51,444 nt of DNA, from positions 1-51,444 of the forward strand of contig JAMPHJ010000005.1 in assembly GCA_023663465.1 (NCBI GenBank). Direction: 5' to 3'. The notes below the pieces were generated by a model, which had not been told where the DNA came from, made no database searches, and was given only the letters and a program-made list of their open reading frames with translations. This document shows positions 9,170 through 16,879 of the stretch, one piece after another; the stretch's first letter is position 1, and each line of letters opens with the position of its first letter. Both the position numbers and the translations under genes were made by a program. The DNA is from Muribaculaceae bacterium. GTDB lineage: Bacteria > Bacillota > Clostridia > Lachnospirales > Lachnospiraceae.

Positions 9170-9187
9170 CAGAAATAATTCTATAAT
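9159..9187 (+). promoter_or_regulatory. Sigma-A promoter of the flgB rod/hook operon
   Basis: TTGTTT (9159-9164), a 17-base spacer and a consensus TATAAT (9182-9187) sit about 40 bases ahead of flgB. This is the only strong promoter I see between codY and flgE. No strong intrinsic terminator was seen after codY, so partial read-through from codY is possible. Confidence 0.8.
9164..9178 (+). promoter_or_regulatory. CodY-box-like operator within the fla promoter spacer
   Basis: The 15-mer TTTTTTCAGAAATAA matches the CodY consensus AATTTTCWGAAAATT at 10 of 15 positions, with the central ten bases TTTTCAGAAA perfect. It fills the gap between the -35 and -10 elements, where a bound repressor would exclude RNA polymerase. 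The region is T-rich, so chance similarity is possible. Confidence 0.45.
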
Positions 9188-9226
9188 GGATAAAGGATTT
9201 TATGTCAAAGTGGATGAGGTGTGCCT

Positions 9227-9625
9227 ATGAGTTCATTAATTAACACGAATGCATTTGATTATGTGAATGTATTAGAGAAAGCGGCGGATGCGGCATGGAT
9301 GAGACATGACGCGATTTCCAACAATTTATCGAATGTGGATACGCCCGGTTACAAGCGGCAGGATGTCGATTTTGAGTCGCAGCTTGCCCATGCATTGAAA
9401 AATTCCAGATATACGCCGATGGACACGAGGGTGGCGAATATTAACATGAGCCGCTTAAATCCGATCTGCTATACGGACTATGCAAGTTTTTCCTATCGTC
9501 TCGACGGGAATAACGTGGATGTGGATACGGAAGGCGTTTATCTTGCGAAGAACCAGATTACATATCAGGGACTGGAATTGAGCATTGCGCAGGAATTTAA
9601 GAATTTACAGCTTGTTATGAAATAG
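9227..9625 (+). CDS. flgB: Flagellar basal-body proximal rod protein FlgB
   Basis: Forms part of the proximal rod that crosses the cell wall. The 132-residue protein has the family N-terminal motif AISNNLSNVDTPGYKR (residues about 28-43) and a C-terminal helix rich in hydrophobic heptads for rod packing. ATG 9227 is preferred over an in-frame GTG six bases earlier because AGGTG at 9217-9221 is then correctly spaced. It is the first gene of the operon and is followed by flgC after 24 bases. Confidence 0.96.
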   Translation: MSSLINTNAFDYVNVLEKAADAAWMRHDAISNNLSNVDTPGYKRQDVDFESQLAHALKNSRYTPMDTRVANINMSRLNPICYTDYASFSYRLDGNNVDVDTEGVYLAKNQITYQGLELSIAQEFKNLQLVMK

Positions 9626-9649
9626 AAGGCGAAAGAGGAGGGCTAAGTT

Positions 9650-10096
9650 ATGGGATTGTTTACAGCGTTTGACATTAACGCTTCCGGCATGACCGCAGAG
9701 CGTTACCGTATGGATATCATTGCGGAGAATGTGGCGAATACCAATACGACCCGTACCGAGGACGGTACGCCTTACCGCAGGAAAGTGGTAGTTTTTGAAG
9801 AGAAAAATTCACAGACGCCTTTCAGGCATGTGCTGAATCAGGCGAGAGACCGCTATTCGGGTACCGGCGTCAAGGTGAGCGGCGTGTACGAAGATGAGTG
9901 GACAGAGATGAAGATGGTTTACGACCCTTCCCATCCCGATGCGGATGAGAACGGCTATGTGACGTATCCGAACGTCAGTACGATAACCGAGATGACGAAC
10001 CTCATAGACGCAAGCCGCGCATATGAGGCAAATGCCACGGGGCTTTCTGCGAGCAAGAACATGGCGACGCAGGCGCTGGATATCTTGAGGAGTTAA
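9650..10096 (+). CDS. flgC: Flagellar basal-body rod protein FlgC
   Basis: Proximal rod subunit that partners FlgB. The 148-residue product has the rod-protein N-terminus (INASGMTAERYRMDIIAENVANTNTTR) and the C-terminal FlgC/FlgE-family segment ending EANATGLSASKNMATQALDIL, which pairs with the N-terminus in a coiled-coil. GAGGAGGG lies about eight bases ahead of the ATG. Size is typical of the family. Confidence 0.96.
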   Translation: MGLFTAFDINASGMTAERYRMDIIAENVANTNTTRTEDGTPYRRKVVVFEEKNSQTPFRHVLNQARDRYSGTGVKVSGVYEDEWTEMKMVYDPSHPDADENGYVTYPNVSTITEMTNLIDASRAYEANATGLSASKNMATQALDILRS

Positions 10097-10137
10097 GAGA
10101 AATTAAGTTAAGATAAAAGTATTGGAGGCAGGGTAAA

Positions 10138-10464
10138 ATGGCTTTGGATATTACGACATTATACAATGTATCTTCCGGTGCGGTGAAGGAAGCGGCGAAG
10201 GCAGCGCCGACGACCAAAGTAGATACATATGCGGACAAAAGTTTCGGAAATCTTTTAAATACCGCGATTGAGAATATTAATACGACGAACGCATATTTAT
10301 CCGATGCAGAGGATGAAGAGATTAAATGGGCGCTGGGGGAGACAGAGAATACCCATGATTTATCAGTTGCTTTGATGAAGGCGTCCACGGCGTTACAATA
10401 TACGGTTGCTATCAGGGACAAACTCTTAGAATCCTATAAAGAATTGATGCAGATGCAGATTTAG
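10138..10464 (+). CDS. fliE: Flagellar hook-basal body complex protein FliE
   Basis: Adapter joining the MS ring (FliF) to the rod and needed for rod export. The 108-residue protein has the conserved C-terminal half THDLSVALMKASTALQYTVAIRDKLLESYKELMQMQI characteristic of FliE. It lies between flgC and fliF, the usual order, and has GGAGG about ten bases before the ATG. Confidence 0.95.
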   Translation: MALDITTLYNVSSGAVKEAAKAAPTTKVDTYADKSFGNLLNTAIENINTTNAYLSDAEDEEIKWALGETENTHDLSVALMKASTALQYTVAIRDKLLESYKELMQMQI

Positions 10465-10514
10465 TGAGAATCAGCTTTAGAAAATAATGGGATTACCTAA
10501 GGAGAAATGTTGTT

Positions 10515-12125
10515 GTGGATAAGTTATTAGAAACATTAAAGGGGATAACGAACAAAATATTAGAGTGGTGGAATCGTTTTACGACAAAGCAGAAGACTCT
10601 GATTGTTATGGTTCTGGCAACAGTGGTTCTTGCGATGGTGATTACGATTACTGTAATGAGGAGACCGGAGTATGTGCTGCTAAAGGAATGCGAGGATACG
10701 ACGCAGGCGGCGGATATTAAGGAATTGCTGGATGGAGAGGAACTGACTTACCAGATTTCCGACGACGGGCTTACCTTCAGGATTTTGAAATCCCAGCAGT
10801 CGGATGCGATTCTTCTTCTGGGAGCCAACAGTATCAGGACAGCGGGCTATAGCCTGGAAAATGTGACAAACGGCGGATTTTCCACGACGGAATCGGATAA
10901 ACAAAGACAGTATATCAGATATCTGGAAGAATATCTGAAAGATAATCTGATAGAACCCCTTGCCAGTGTAAACAGTGCGACGGTTATGCTGAATATTCCC
11001 GATAATACGGGGACTCTGAGTGATTCCACAGAGGAATCCCACGCTACCATAGTTCTGAATCTGAAAGAAGAGATGTCGGCAGAGACGGCGGCATATCTGG
11101 CGCGCGCGGTGGCGACGGGAATTGGTAATATTACGACCAATAACGTGGTTATTATGGATACGACGGGTAAAATGCTCTTCTCAGGAGATGACAATTATTC
11201 GGTTGCCGGCGCGGCAAATGTGCAGCTGTCCATCAAATCCGAGGCGGAGGCGCTCGTAGTTGGGAAAGTAAAACAGGCGCTTCGGGGAACGAATGAATTT
11301 GACAGTATTGAAGTTGCGACAAACCTGGTGCTGGACTTTGCGACAGTACAGGAAACGGAGCATCTCTATTATGCACCGGAAGGACAGACGGAGGGTGTTT
11401 TAAGTCATGACGATACTTATGAATCTGAGAACGAAACCGGCATAGGCGGCGTTCCGGGAACAGATTCCAACGATAATGATACAACGTATGTGCTCCAGGA
11501 CGATGCTACAGGGAAATCGTCGGTTAAGGAGCAGACCCACGACTATCTGCCGAATGAAAAGATTACGTCAAAAGATACGCCGGCGGGACTGATTGATTAC
11601 AACCAGTCGTCACTTTCCGCTACGGCAATCAGCTATAATATTATCCGGGAAGAGGATGTTCAGGCACAGGGACTCTTAGACGGTGTGACCTGGGATGAAT
11701 ATAAGCTGGCGAATCAGGAACGTACCAAATTAGAAGTAGACGAAGACCTGGTGAATGTGGTTGCACAGGCGTCGGGAATCTCTGCTGACAGGATTGCGCT
11801 GGTCGCTTATAGTGAGAATCTCTTTGTGGACAGGGAAGGCTCCGGCATCAGTGCGATGGACGTTGTACAGATTCTGTTAATCATTGTCATTCTGGCGCTG
11901 CTGGCATTTGTAGTGCTTAGAAGCATGCGCGCTGAGAAAGGTGAGGAGGAAGAAGAGGAGCTTTCCGTGGAATCCCTCTTGCAATCTACACAGGATACGC
12001 AGCTGGCGGACATCTCAATGGAAGAAGAATCAGAGACTACGAAGTTAATTAATAAGTTTGTAGAAGATAATCCAGAAGCGGCGGCGAATCTGCTGCGCAA
12101 CTGGTTAAATGAGGACTGGGGGTAA
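10515..12125 (+). CDS. fliF: Flagellar MS-ring protein FliF
   Basis: Forms the membrane ring that houses the export gate and carries the C ring. The 536-residue protein has a transmembrane helix at residues about 28-47, periplasmic-side ring-building motifs, a Ser/Asp/Thr-rich loop (about 300-330), a second transmembrane helix (about 450-472) and a C-terminal acidic tail ending NLLRNWLNEDWG that binds FliG. Translation starts at GTG 10515 with AAGGAG about ten bases upstream; no in-frame ATG is suitably placed. Length is normal. Confidence 0.96.
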   Translation: MDKLLETLKGITNKILEWWNRFTTKQKTLIVMVLATVVLAMVITITVMRRPEYVLLKECEDTTQAADIKELLDGEELTYQISDDGLTFRILKSQQSDAILLLGANSIRTAGYSLENVTNGGFSTTESDKQRQYIRYLEEYLKDNLIEPLASVNSATVMLNIPDNTGTLSDSTEESHATIVLNLKEEMSAETAAYLARAVATGIGNITTNNVVIMDTTGKMLFSGDDNYSVAGAANVQLSIKSEAEALVVGKVKQALRGTNEFDSIEVATNLVLDFATVQETEHLYYAPEGQTEGVLSHDDTYESENETGIGGVPGTDSNDNDTTYVLQDDATGKSSVKEQTHDYLPNEKITSKDTPAGLIDYNQSSLSATAISYNIIREEDVQAQGLLDGVTWDEYKLANQERTKLEVDEDLVNVVAQASGISADRIALVAYSENLFVDREGSGISAMDVVQILLIIVILALLAFVVLRSMRAEKGEEEEEELSVESLLQSTQDTQLADISMEEESETTKLINKFVEDNPEAAANLLRNWLNEDWG

Positions 12126-12130
12126 TACCA

Positions 12131-13147
12131 ATGGCAAAAACTTCTGATGAAAAAATCTCAGGTTTGCAGAAAGCGGCAGTCCTTCTGATTGCTCTTGGCC
12201 CAGAAAAATCAGCTTCGATTTTTAAACATCTCAAGGATGAAGAAATCGAAGAGTTAACCTTGGAAATTGCAAATACAAGAACAATCACGCCGCAGTTGAA
12301 GGACGAGGTAGTGGAGGAATTTTATCAGGTATGCCTTGCCCAGCAGTATATTGCGGAAGGCGGTATCGGTTACGCCACAGAACTGCTGGAGAAATCTTTC
12401 GGCTCAGATAAGGCAAGAGACGTTATCGGCAAGCTGACGGCGTCTTTGCAGGTAAAACCTTTTGAATTTGTAAGGAAAACAGACCCTTCACAATTATTAA
12501 ACTTTATTCAGGACGAACATCCGCAGACGATTGCGCTGATTTTATCTTATTTATCTCCGGCGCAGTCTGCGCTGATTATTTCAGCGCTGCCGCCGGACAG
12601 ACAGGCGGATGTTGCCAAACGTATCGCGATTATGGACAGGACGAGTCCCGATATCATTAAGGAAGTGGAGAAAGTGTTGGAATCCAAGTTAGCTTCCCTG
12701 GCAAATCAGGATTACACCATTATCGGCGGTGTAGATGCGGTCGTAGAGATTTTGAATACGGTAGACCGCGGTACAGAGAAACATATTATGGAAACAATGG
12801 AAATCGAAGAACCCGAACTTGCCGATGAAATCAGGAAGAAGATGTTTGTATTTGAAGACATCCTGCTTCTGGACGACAGGGCTATTCAGCGTGTACTGCG
12901 TGACGTGGATAACGGAGATCTGGCAATTGCGCTCAAAGGCTCTAACGAGGAAGTGCAGAACGCTATTTTCAACAACTTATCCAAGCGTCTTGCTGTCATG
13001 ATAAAGGAAGATATGGAATTTATGGGACCTGTGCGTATGAAAGATGTAGAAGAAGCACAGCAGAAGATCGTAAATATTATCAGGAAGTTGGAAGATTCCG
13101 CAGAGATTGTTATCTCCAGAGGTGGAGGTGACGAGATAATTGTCTAG
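12131..13147 (+). CDS. fliG: Flagellar motor switch protein FliG
   Basis: Rotor protein that receives torque from the stator and switches rotation direction. The 338-residue product shows the N-terminal FliF-binding domain (KAAVLLIALGPEKSA), the central EHPQ motif (about residue 129) and the C-terminal torque helix with alternating charges (LRDVDNGDLAIALKGS). It follows fliF by five bases and overlaps fliH by eight. Confidence 0.97.
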   Translation: MAKTSDEKISGLQKAAVLLIALGPEKSASIFKHLKDEEIEELTLEIANTRTITPQLKDEVVEEFYQVCLAQQYIAEGGIGYATELLEKSFGSDKARDVIGKLTASLQVKPFEFVRKTDPSQLLNFIQDEHPQTIALILSYLSPAQSALIISALPPDRQADVAKRIAIMDRTSPDIIKEVEKVLESKLASLANQDYTIIGGVDAVVEILNTVDRGTEKHIMETMEIEEPELADEIRKKMFVFEDILLLDDRAIQRVLRDVDNGDLAIALKGSNEEVQNAIFNNLSKRLAVMIKEDMEFMGPVRMKDVEEAQQKIVNIIRKLEDSAEIVISRGGGDEIIV

Positions 13148-14036
13148 TAATATTTTCAGACCTAATACAAATATTTATAAATCACACTGGTTTGTGCTGC
13201 AGGAAGAAGAGAAATGCGTGATTGACAGTAATTCCCGCATTGCCCGCAGGATGGAAGAGCTGGAAGCGGAATTGAGAAGAAACGGCGGAGAATCGGAAGA
13301 CGATGGCGACGGCTTTAGAAGCGGTCTTGGCGGGGAACGAATCGACGCCGTGGATTATGAGGGAGATATCCAGGGCGGCAATGTGATAAAAGCGCAGGAA
13401 GAGCCGGAACCGGAAGGACCAAGCTTAGAAGAAATCCAGGCGCAAATCGACGCCGAGAAGGAAGCCGCCAGAGCGGAAATCGAGCAGTACAAACAGTCTG
13501 CGAGGGCGGAAATCGAGGCGGAAAGGCAGGAAGTCTTAGAAGAGGGCAGAAATGCCGGCTATGAAGAGGGGCTGCGGCGGGCACAGGCGGAAGCTGCCCG
13601 GATGAAGGAAGAGCTGAATCAGGAACGCGCCAGGATGCAGGAGGAATACAATCAGCTGATTGACGAGCTGGAACCGCAGTTTATCGATACGATTACCGCG
13701 GTTTATCAGCATATTTTCCAGACGGATCTGGAAAACGAAAGAGACATTCTGGTACATCTGGTCGATTCGACGCTGCGCAAGATAGAGAGCAGCAGAACTT
13801 TTATCGTGCATGTTTCTAAAGAGGATTATCCCTATGTGAATATGCAGAAAAAGGCGTTGACGGAAGGCGCGGTAAGTGGACGCGGTGTTGTGGAAGTTGT
13901 AGAAGATATCACGCTTCGCAAAAATGAATGCATGATTGAGACGGACGGCGGCATCTTCGACTGCGGCGTAGGGACCCAGTTGGAGGAACTGACGAAGAAA
14001 CTCAGGCTGTTGTCTTTTGAAAAAACCGTGGACTGA
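13140..14036 (+). CDS. fliH: Flagellar export ATPase regulator FliH
   Basis: Stator-like partner that holds and restrains the FliI ATPase of the flagellar export apparatus. The 298-residue protein has a disordered acidic N-terminus, a long Glu/Ala/Arg coiled coil (about residues 95-180, 'EIEQYKQSARAEIEAER') and the conserved C-terminal FliH/HrpE region. It appears to start at TTG 13140: GGAGGTGA at 13124-13131 is eight bases upstream, and the frame overlaps the end of fliG. The next in-frame ATGs are well inside. Confidence 0.92.
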   Translation: MSSNIFRPNTNIYKSHWFVLQEEEKCVIDSNSRIARRMEELEAELRRNGGESEDDGDGFRSGLGGERIDAVDYEGDIQGGNVIKAQEEPEPEGPSLEEIQAQIDAEKEAARAEIEQYKQSARAEIEAERQEVLEEGRNAGYEEGLRRAQAEAARMKEELNQERARMQEEYNQLIDELEPQFIDTITAVYQHIFQTDLENERDILVHLVDSTLRKIESSRTFIVHVSKEDYPYVNMQKKALTEGAVSGRGVVEVVEDITLRKNECMIETDGGIFDCGVGTQLEELTKKLRLLSFEKTVD

Positions 14037-14046
14037 GGAAGAGGTT

Positions 14047-15363
14047 ATGATTGATTTTGCGAAATACGGTAAATTGGTAGACAATCATTTTTTTAAGAGC
14101 ATGGGACGCGTGGAGAACGTGGTAGGGCTTACGATAGAGTCTGCGGGACCGGAAGCGAGACTCGGCGATTTGTGCAGAATCTATCCGGCGGATAAGCAGC
14201 TGCCGCCGATTATGTCGGAAGTGGTTGGTTTCAGGGAACGCAAAACCCTGCTGATGCCTTTTGAGAAGACGGAAGGAATCGGCAGCGGGTGTAAAGTGGA
14301 AAATATGGGAATGCCGCTGTCTGTGCAGGTAAGCGGCTCTCTGTTAGGAAAAGTGCTGGATGGGCTTGGCAGGAGTGAAGAGCCAATGGATGAGGAAGGG
14401 CAGTATGTCAGTTATCCGATGGAGGCGGCTCCGCCGGCGGCGATGGAAAGAGAAATCATAGATGAGGTGTTACCGCTCGGTGTGAAGGCGGTAGATGGGC
14501 TGATGACTGTCGGCAAAGGGCAGAGAATCGGCATTTTTGCAGGCTCTGGGGTTGGAAAGTCTACCCTTATGGGAATGTTTGCCAGAAATACGAAGGCGGA
14601 CATCAACGTGATTGCTTTAATCGGCGAGCGCGGCAGGGAAGTCCGGGAATTTATCGAAAGGGATTTAGGACCGGAAGGAATGAGGCGTTCTGTTGTTGTG
14701 GTTGCGACCTCGGATAAAACGGCGATGGAAAGAAAGAAAGCGGCACAGACGGCGACGGCGATTGCCGAGTATTTCAGGGACCAGGGGAAAGACGTCTTAT
14801 TAATGATGGATTCCCTAACCCGTTTTTCCATGGCGCAGAGGGAAATTGGACTGGCAAGCGGTGAGCCGCCTGTATCGAGGGGTTATCCGCCGAGCGTATA
14901 TTCCGAGATGCCGAAGCTTCTGGAGCGTGCCGGACGTTCCGCCAAGGGGTCTATTACAGGACTTTATACGGTACTGGTGGACGGGGATGATTTTAACGAG
15001 CCGATAACCGATACTGCAAGAAGTATTCTGGACGGGCATATTATGCTGGACAGGAAACTGGCGCACAAAAACCACTATCCGGCGATTGACGTATTGCAGA
15101 GCATTTCCCGGTGCATGAGCCAGATTATAGAGACGGAGCATAAAGTGGCGGCGGGCAAACTGAAAAATGTGCTTGCCACCTACCATGAGGCGGAGGATTT
15201 GATTAACATAGGCGCCTATAAAAGCGGCAGTAACCGGGGGATTGACTACGCGATTGAGAAAATCGACGCAGTCAACGAATATCTGATGCAGGATGTGGAA
15301 AGTAAGTTTGATTACGAGCAGGAATTGGAATTATTGGAAGCATTATTTACAGAGACAGAATAG
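14047..15363 (+). CDS. fliI: Flagellum-specific ATPase FliI
   Basis: Hexameric F1-beta-like ATPase that unloads export substrates at the flagellar type III apparatus. From ATG 14047 the protein has 438 residues, the same as B. subtilis FliI as I recall it. It contains Walker A AGSGVGKSTL (about 165), Walker B LLMMDSLTRF and the SGEPPVSRGYPPSVY block. An in-frame TTG at 14017 lies within fliH; ATG 14047 has AGGAAGAGG immediately upstream and matches the family start. Confidence 0.97.
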   Translation: MIDFAKYGKLVDNHFFKSMGRVENVVGLTIESAGPEARLGDLCRIYPADKQLPPIMSEVVGFRERKTLLMPFEKTEGIGSGCKVENMGMPLSVQVSGSLLGKVLDGLGRSEEPMDEEGQYVSYPMEAAPPAAMEREIIDEVLPLGVKAVDGLMTVGKGQRIGIFAGSGVGKSTLMGMFARNTKADINVIALIGERGREVREFIERDLGPEGMRRSVVVVATSDKTAMERKKAAQTATAIAEYFRDQGKDVLLMMDSLTRFSMAQREIGLASGEPPVSRGYPPSVYSEMPKLLERAGRSAKGSITGLYTVLVDGDDFNEPITDTARSILDGHIMLDRKLAHKNHYPAIDVLQSISRCMSQIIETEHKVAAGKLKNVLATYHEAEDLINIGAYKSGSNRGIDYAIEKIDAVNEYLMQDVESKFDYEQELELLEALFTETE

Positions 15364-15378
15364 AAAGACTGAGGGCGC

Positions 15379-15825
15379 ATGGCGAAATTTGTATACAGGA
15401 TGCAGAGTATTCTGAATATCAAAAACCAGATGGAAAATCAGGCGAAAATGGAGCTGGGACAGGCGCAGCGCCGGCTGCTGGAAGAGGAAGAACGTCTGGG
15501 CATGCTCTATGACAGAAAAGAGAGCTATTTAGAAGACGGCAGGAAGCTGCGAAAGGATGCCTTGAAAGTACAGAGTCTGCGGGACAACGAATATGCCCTT
15601 GCGCGGATGGATGAATTTATAGAGACACAGAAAGAAAACGTGTCGAAAGCCGAAGATAGAGTGGAAGAGGCGAGGGAAAAACTTCAGGAAGTAATGAAGG
15701 AACGCAAAGCGCAGGAACGGCTGCGCGAGAAAGCGTTTGAACAGTTCATGAGAGAAGAAAACGCTAGGGAAGGCAAGGAAGTCGATGAGCTGACAAGTTA
15801 TACCTATGGACAAAAAAGGGGATAG
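15379..15825 (+). CDS. fliJ: Flagellar export chaperone FliJ
   Basis: Small coiled-coil stalk protein that links the FliI ring to FlhA during export. The 148 residues are almost wholly alpha-helical and charged (Lys/Glu/Arg/Gln heptads), beginning FVYRMQSILNIKNQMENQAK, which is typical of FliJ. Sequence conservation in this family is low, so the assignment leans on position between fliI and the MotE-like gene. Confidence 0.9.
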   Translation: MAKFVYRMQSILNIKNQMENQAKMELGQAQRRLLEEEERLGMLYDRKESYLEDGRKLRKDALKVQSLRDNEYALARMDEFIETQKENVSKAEDRVEEAREKLQEVMKERKAQERLREKAFEQFMREENAREGKEVDELTSYTYGQKRG

Positions 15826-15829
15826 AGCA

Positions 15830-16696
15830 ATGGCGGACATGTTGAATGAAGTTGTAGATACCGAAGCCGAGAAAAAAAGGCTGAAAGAAGAGCGTAAAAA
15901 AATAAAGAGTGACCAGAAAGCACAGAAAAAGGAAGCGAAAAGGCGCGCGAAAGAGATTTCCGCGCAGGAAGCGGAGTTAGAGGACGACGAGGCGGGGGGA
16001 ATATCCGTCTTTTTCGTAACACTCGTTATTGTAATTATCTGGATTGGCATTCTCTGTCTGCTGGTGAAGTTAGATGTGGGCGGTTTTGGCTCGAATGTGC
16101 TGGCGCCCGTTTTAAAAGACGTTCCTGTTATTAATAAAATCCTTCCTTCGGAAAGCGTGATTTCCACGGATGACGAGGAAGCTTACGGCGGTTATACGAG
16201 TCTGCGGGAGGCAGTTGATTATATCAGGGAGCTGGAGTTGGAGCTGGAACAGGCGCAGTCTTCCCAGAATGTAGATTCGGAAGAATTGGAAGAGTTGCGG
16301 GCGGAAGTGGAAAGATTACAGACATTTGAGGATGCGCAGTTAGAGTTTGAAAGAATCAGGACAGAGTTTTATGAGGAAGTCATTTATGCGGAAAATGCGC
16401 CGGATCCGGAAGAGTATCAGAAATATTATGAAACGATAGACCCGACCAATGCGGAATATCTTTATAAGCAGGTCGTGGAACAGGTTCAGGTAAATGCGGA
16501 GCTGGAAGATTACGCCCAGGCGTTTGCGGAAATGGAACCTGCGGCGGCGGCGGGTATCTTTGAAGAGATGACTGGGGATCTGGATTTGGCGGCGAAGATA
16601 TTGCAGCAGTTAAGCGCGGAAGACAGAGGAAATATCTTGGCAGCGATGGATGCAGAAATTGCGGCGAGACTGACGAGAATCATGGATCCCGATTAA
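15830..16696 (+). CDS. MotE/YlxF-like membrane protein with MgtE-N domain
   Basis: A 288-residue protein in the ylxF position between fliJ and fliK. It has a charged cytoplasmic N-terminus, one transmembrane helix (about residues 62-85, FFVTLVIVIIWIGILCLLV), a coiled coil (about 120-170) and a C-terminal MgtE_N-type helical repeat (ALFAEMEP-like: AQAFAEMEPAAAAGIFEEM, about 230-285). MotE in rhizobia is an extracytoplasmic MotC chaperone; the role in Firmicutes is unsettled. ATG 15830 is chosen because AAAGGGG is eight bases upstream; an in-frame ATG at 15806 lies within fliJ and lacks a clear site. Confidence 0.85.
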   Translation: MADMLNEVVDTEAEKKRLKEERKKIKSDQKAQKKEAKRRAKEISAQEAELEDDEAGGISVFFVTLVIVIIWIGILCLLVKLDVGGFGSNVLAPVLKDVPVINKILPSESVISTDDEEAYGGYTSLREAVDYIRELELELEQAQSSQNVDSEELEELRAEVERLQTFEDAQLEFERIRTEFYEEVIYAENAPDPEEYQKYYETIDPTNAEYLYKQVVEQVQVNAELEDYAQAFAEMEPAAAAGIFEEMTGDLDLAAKILQQLSAEDRGNILAAMDAEIAARLTRIMDPD

Positions 16697-16879
16697 ATGG
16701 GAGATAGATAGCAGGCGTGACGGCTTCCTATCTGAAAATACGCAGCTTATTTTTGGGGGTATCCCCTTCAGAAAAAGTCTGAAGATAACGATATATATAA
16801 TAGTTGTATATAATGCGTGAAATTCACGCTTTATATAAAAGGCAATGAACCTTGAAAACTAAAGGAAGGAGGAAGGTAA
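16697..16879 (+). promoter_or_regulatory. Structured leader between the motE-like gene and fliK
   Basis: This 183-base gap contains several inverted repeats: AGATAG/CTATCT (16702-16733), GGGG/CCCC (16755-16766), a perfect 6-bp TTCAGA/TCTGAA hairpin (16767-16783) and a perfect 7-1-7 palindrome GCGTGAA-A-TTCACGC (16815-16829). TATAAT motifs occur at 16796 and 16809, but neither has a good -35 at 16-18 bases. GGAAGGAGG precedes fliK. None of the hairpins has a U-run, so I do not call a terminator. Confidence 0.5.

Noticed and set aside
9068-9178. Phe-rich 36-codon ORF as a real gene
   Set aside because: The Phe content follows directly from the T-tracts of the promoter region, and the frame ends in the promoter spacer. 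Left as a low-interest note rather than a feature.
16787-16794. AACGATAT as a sigma-D -10 for fliK
   Set aside because: Only 6 of 8 positions match and no TAAA lies 14-16 bases upstream.
16796-16814. TATAAT motifs in the fliK leader as a sigma-A promoter
   Set aside because: No acceptable -35 at 16-18 bases (TAACGA or AAAAGT at those positions). The region is generally AT-rich.
16813-16848. Mini-ORF MREIHALYKRQ before fliK
   Set aside because: No ribosome site upstream, and the start lies inside the TATAAT/palindrome region.
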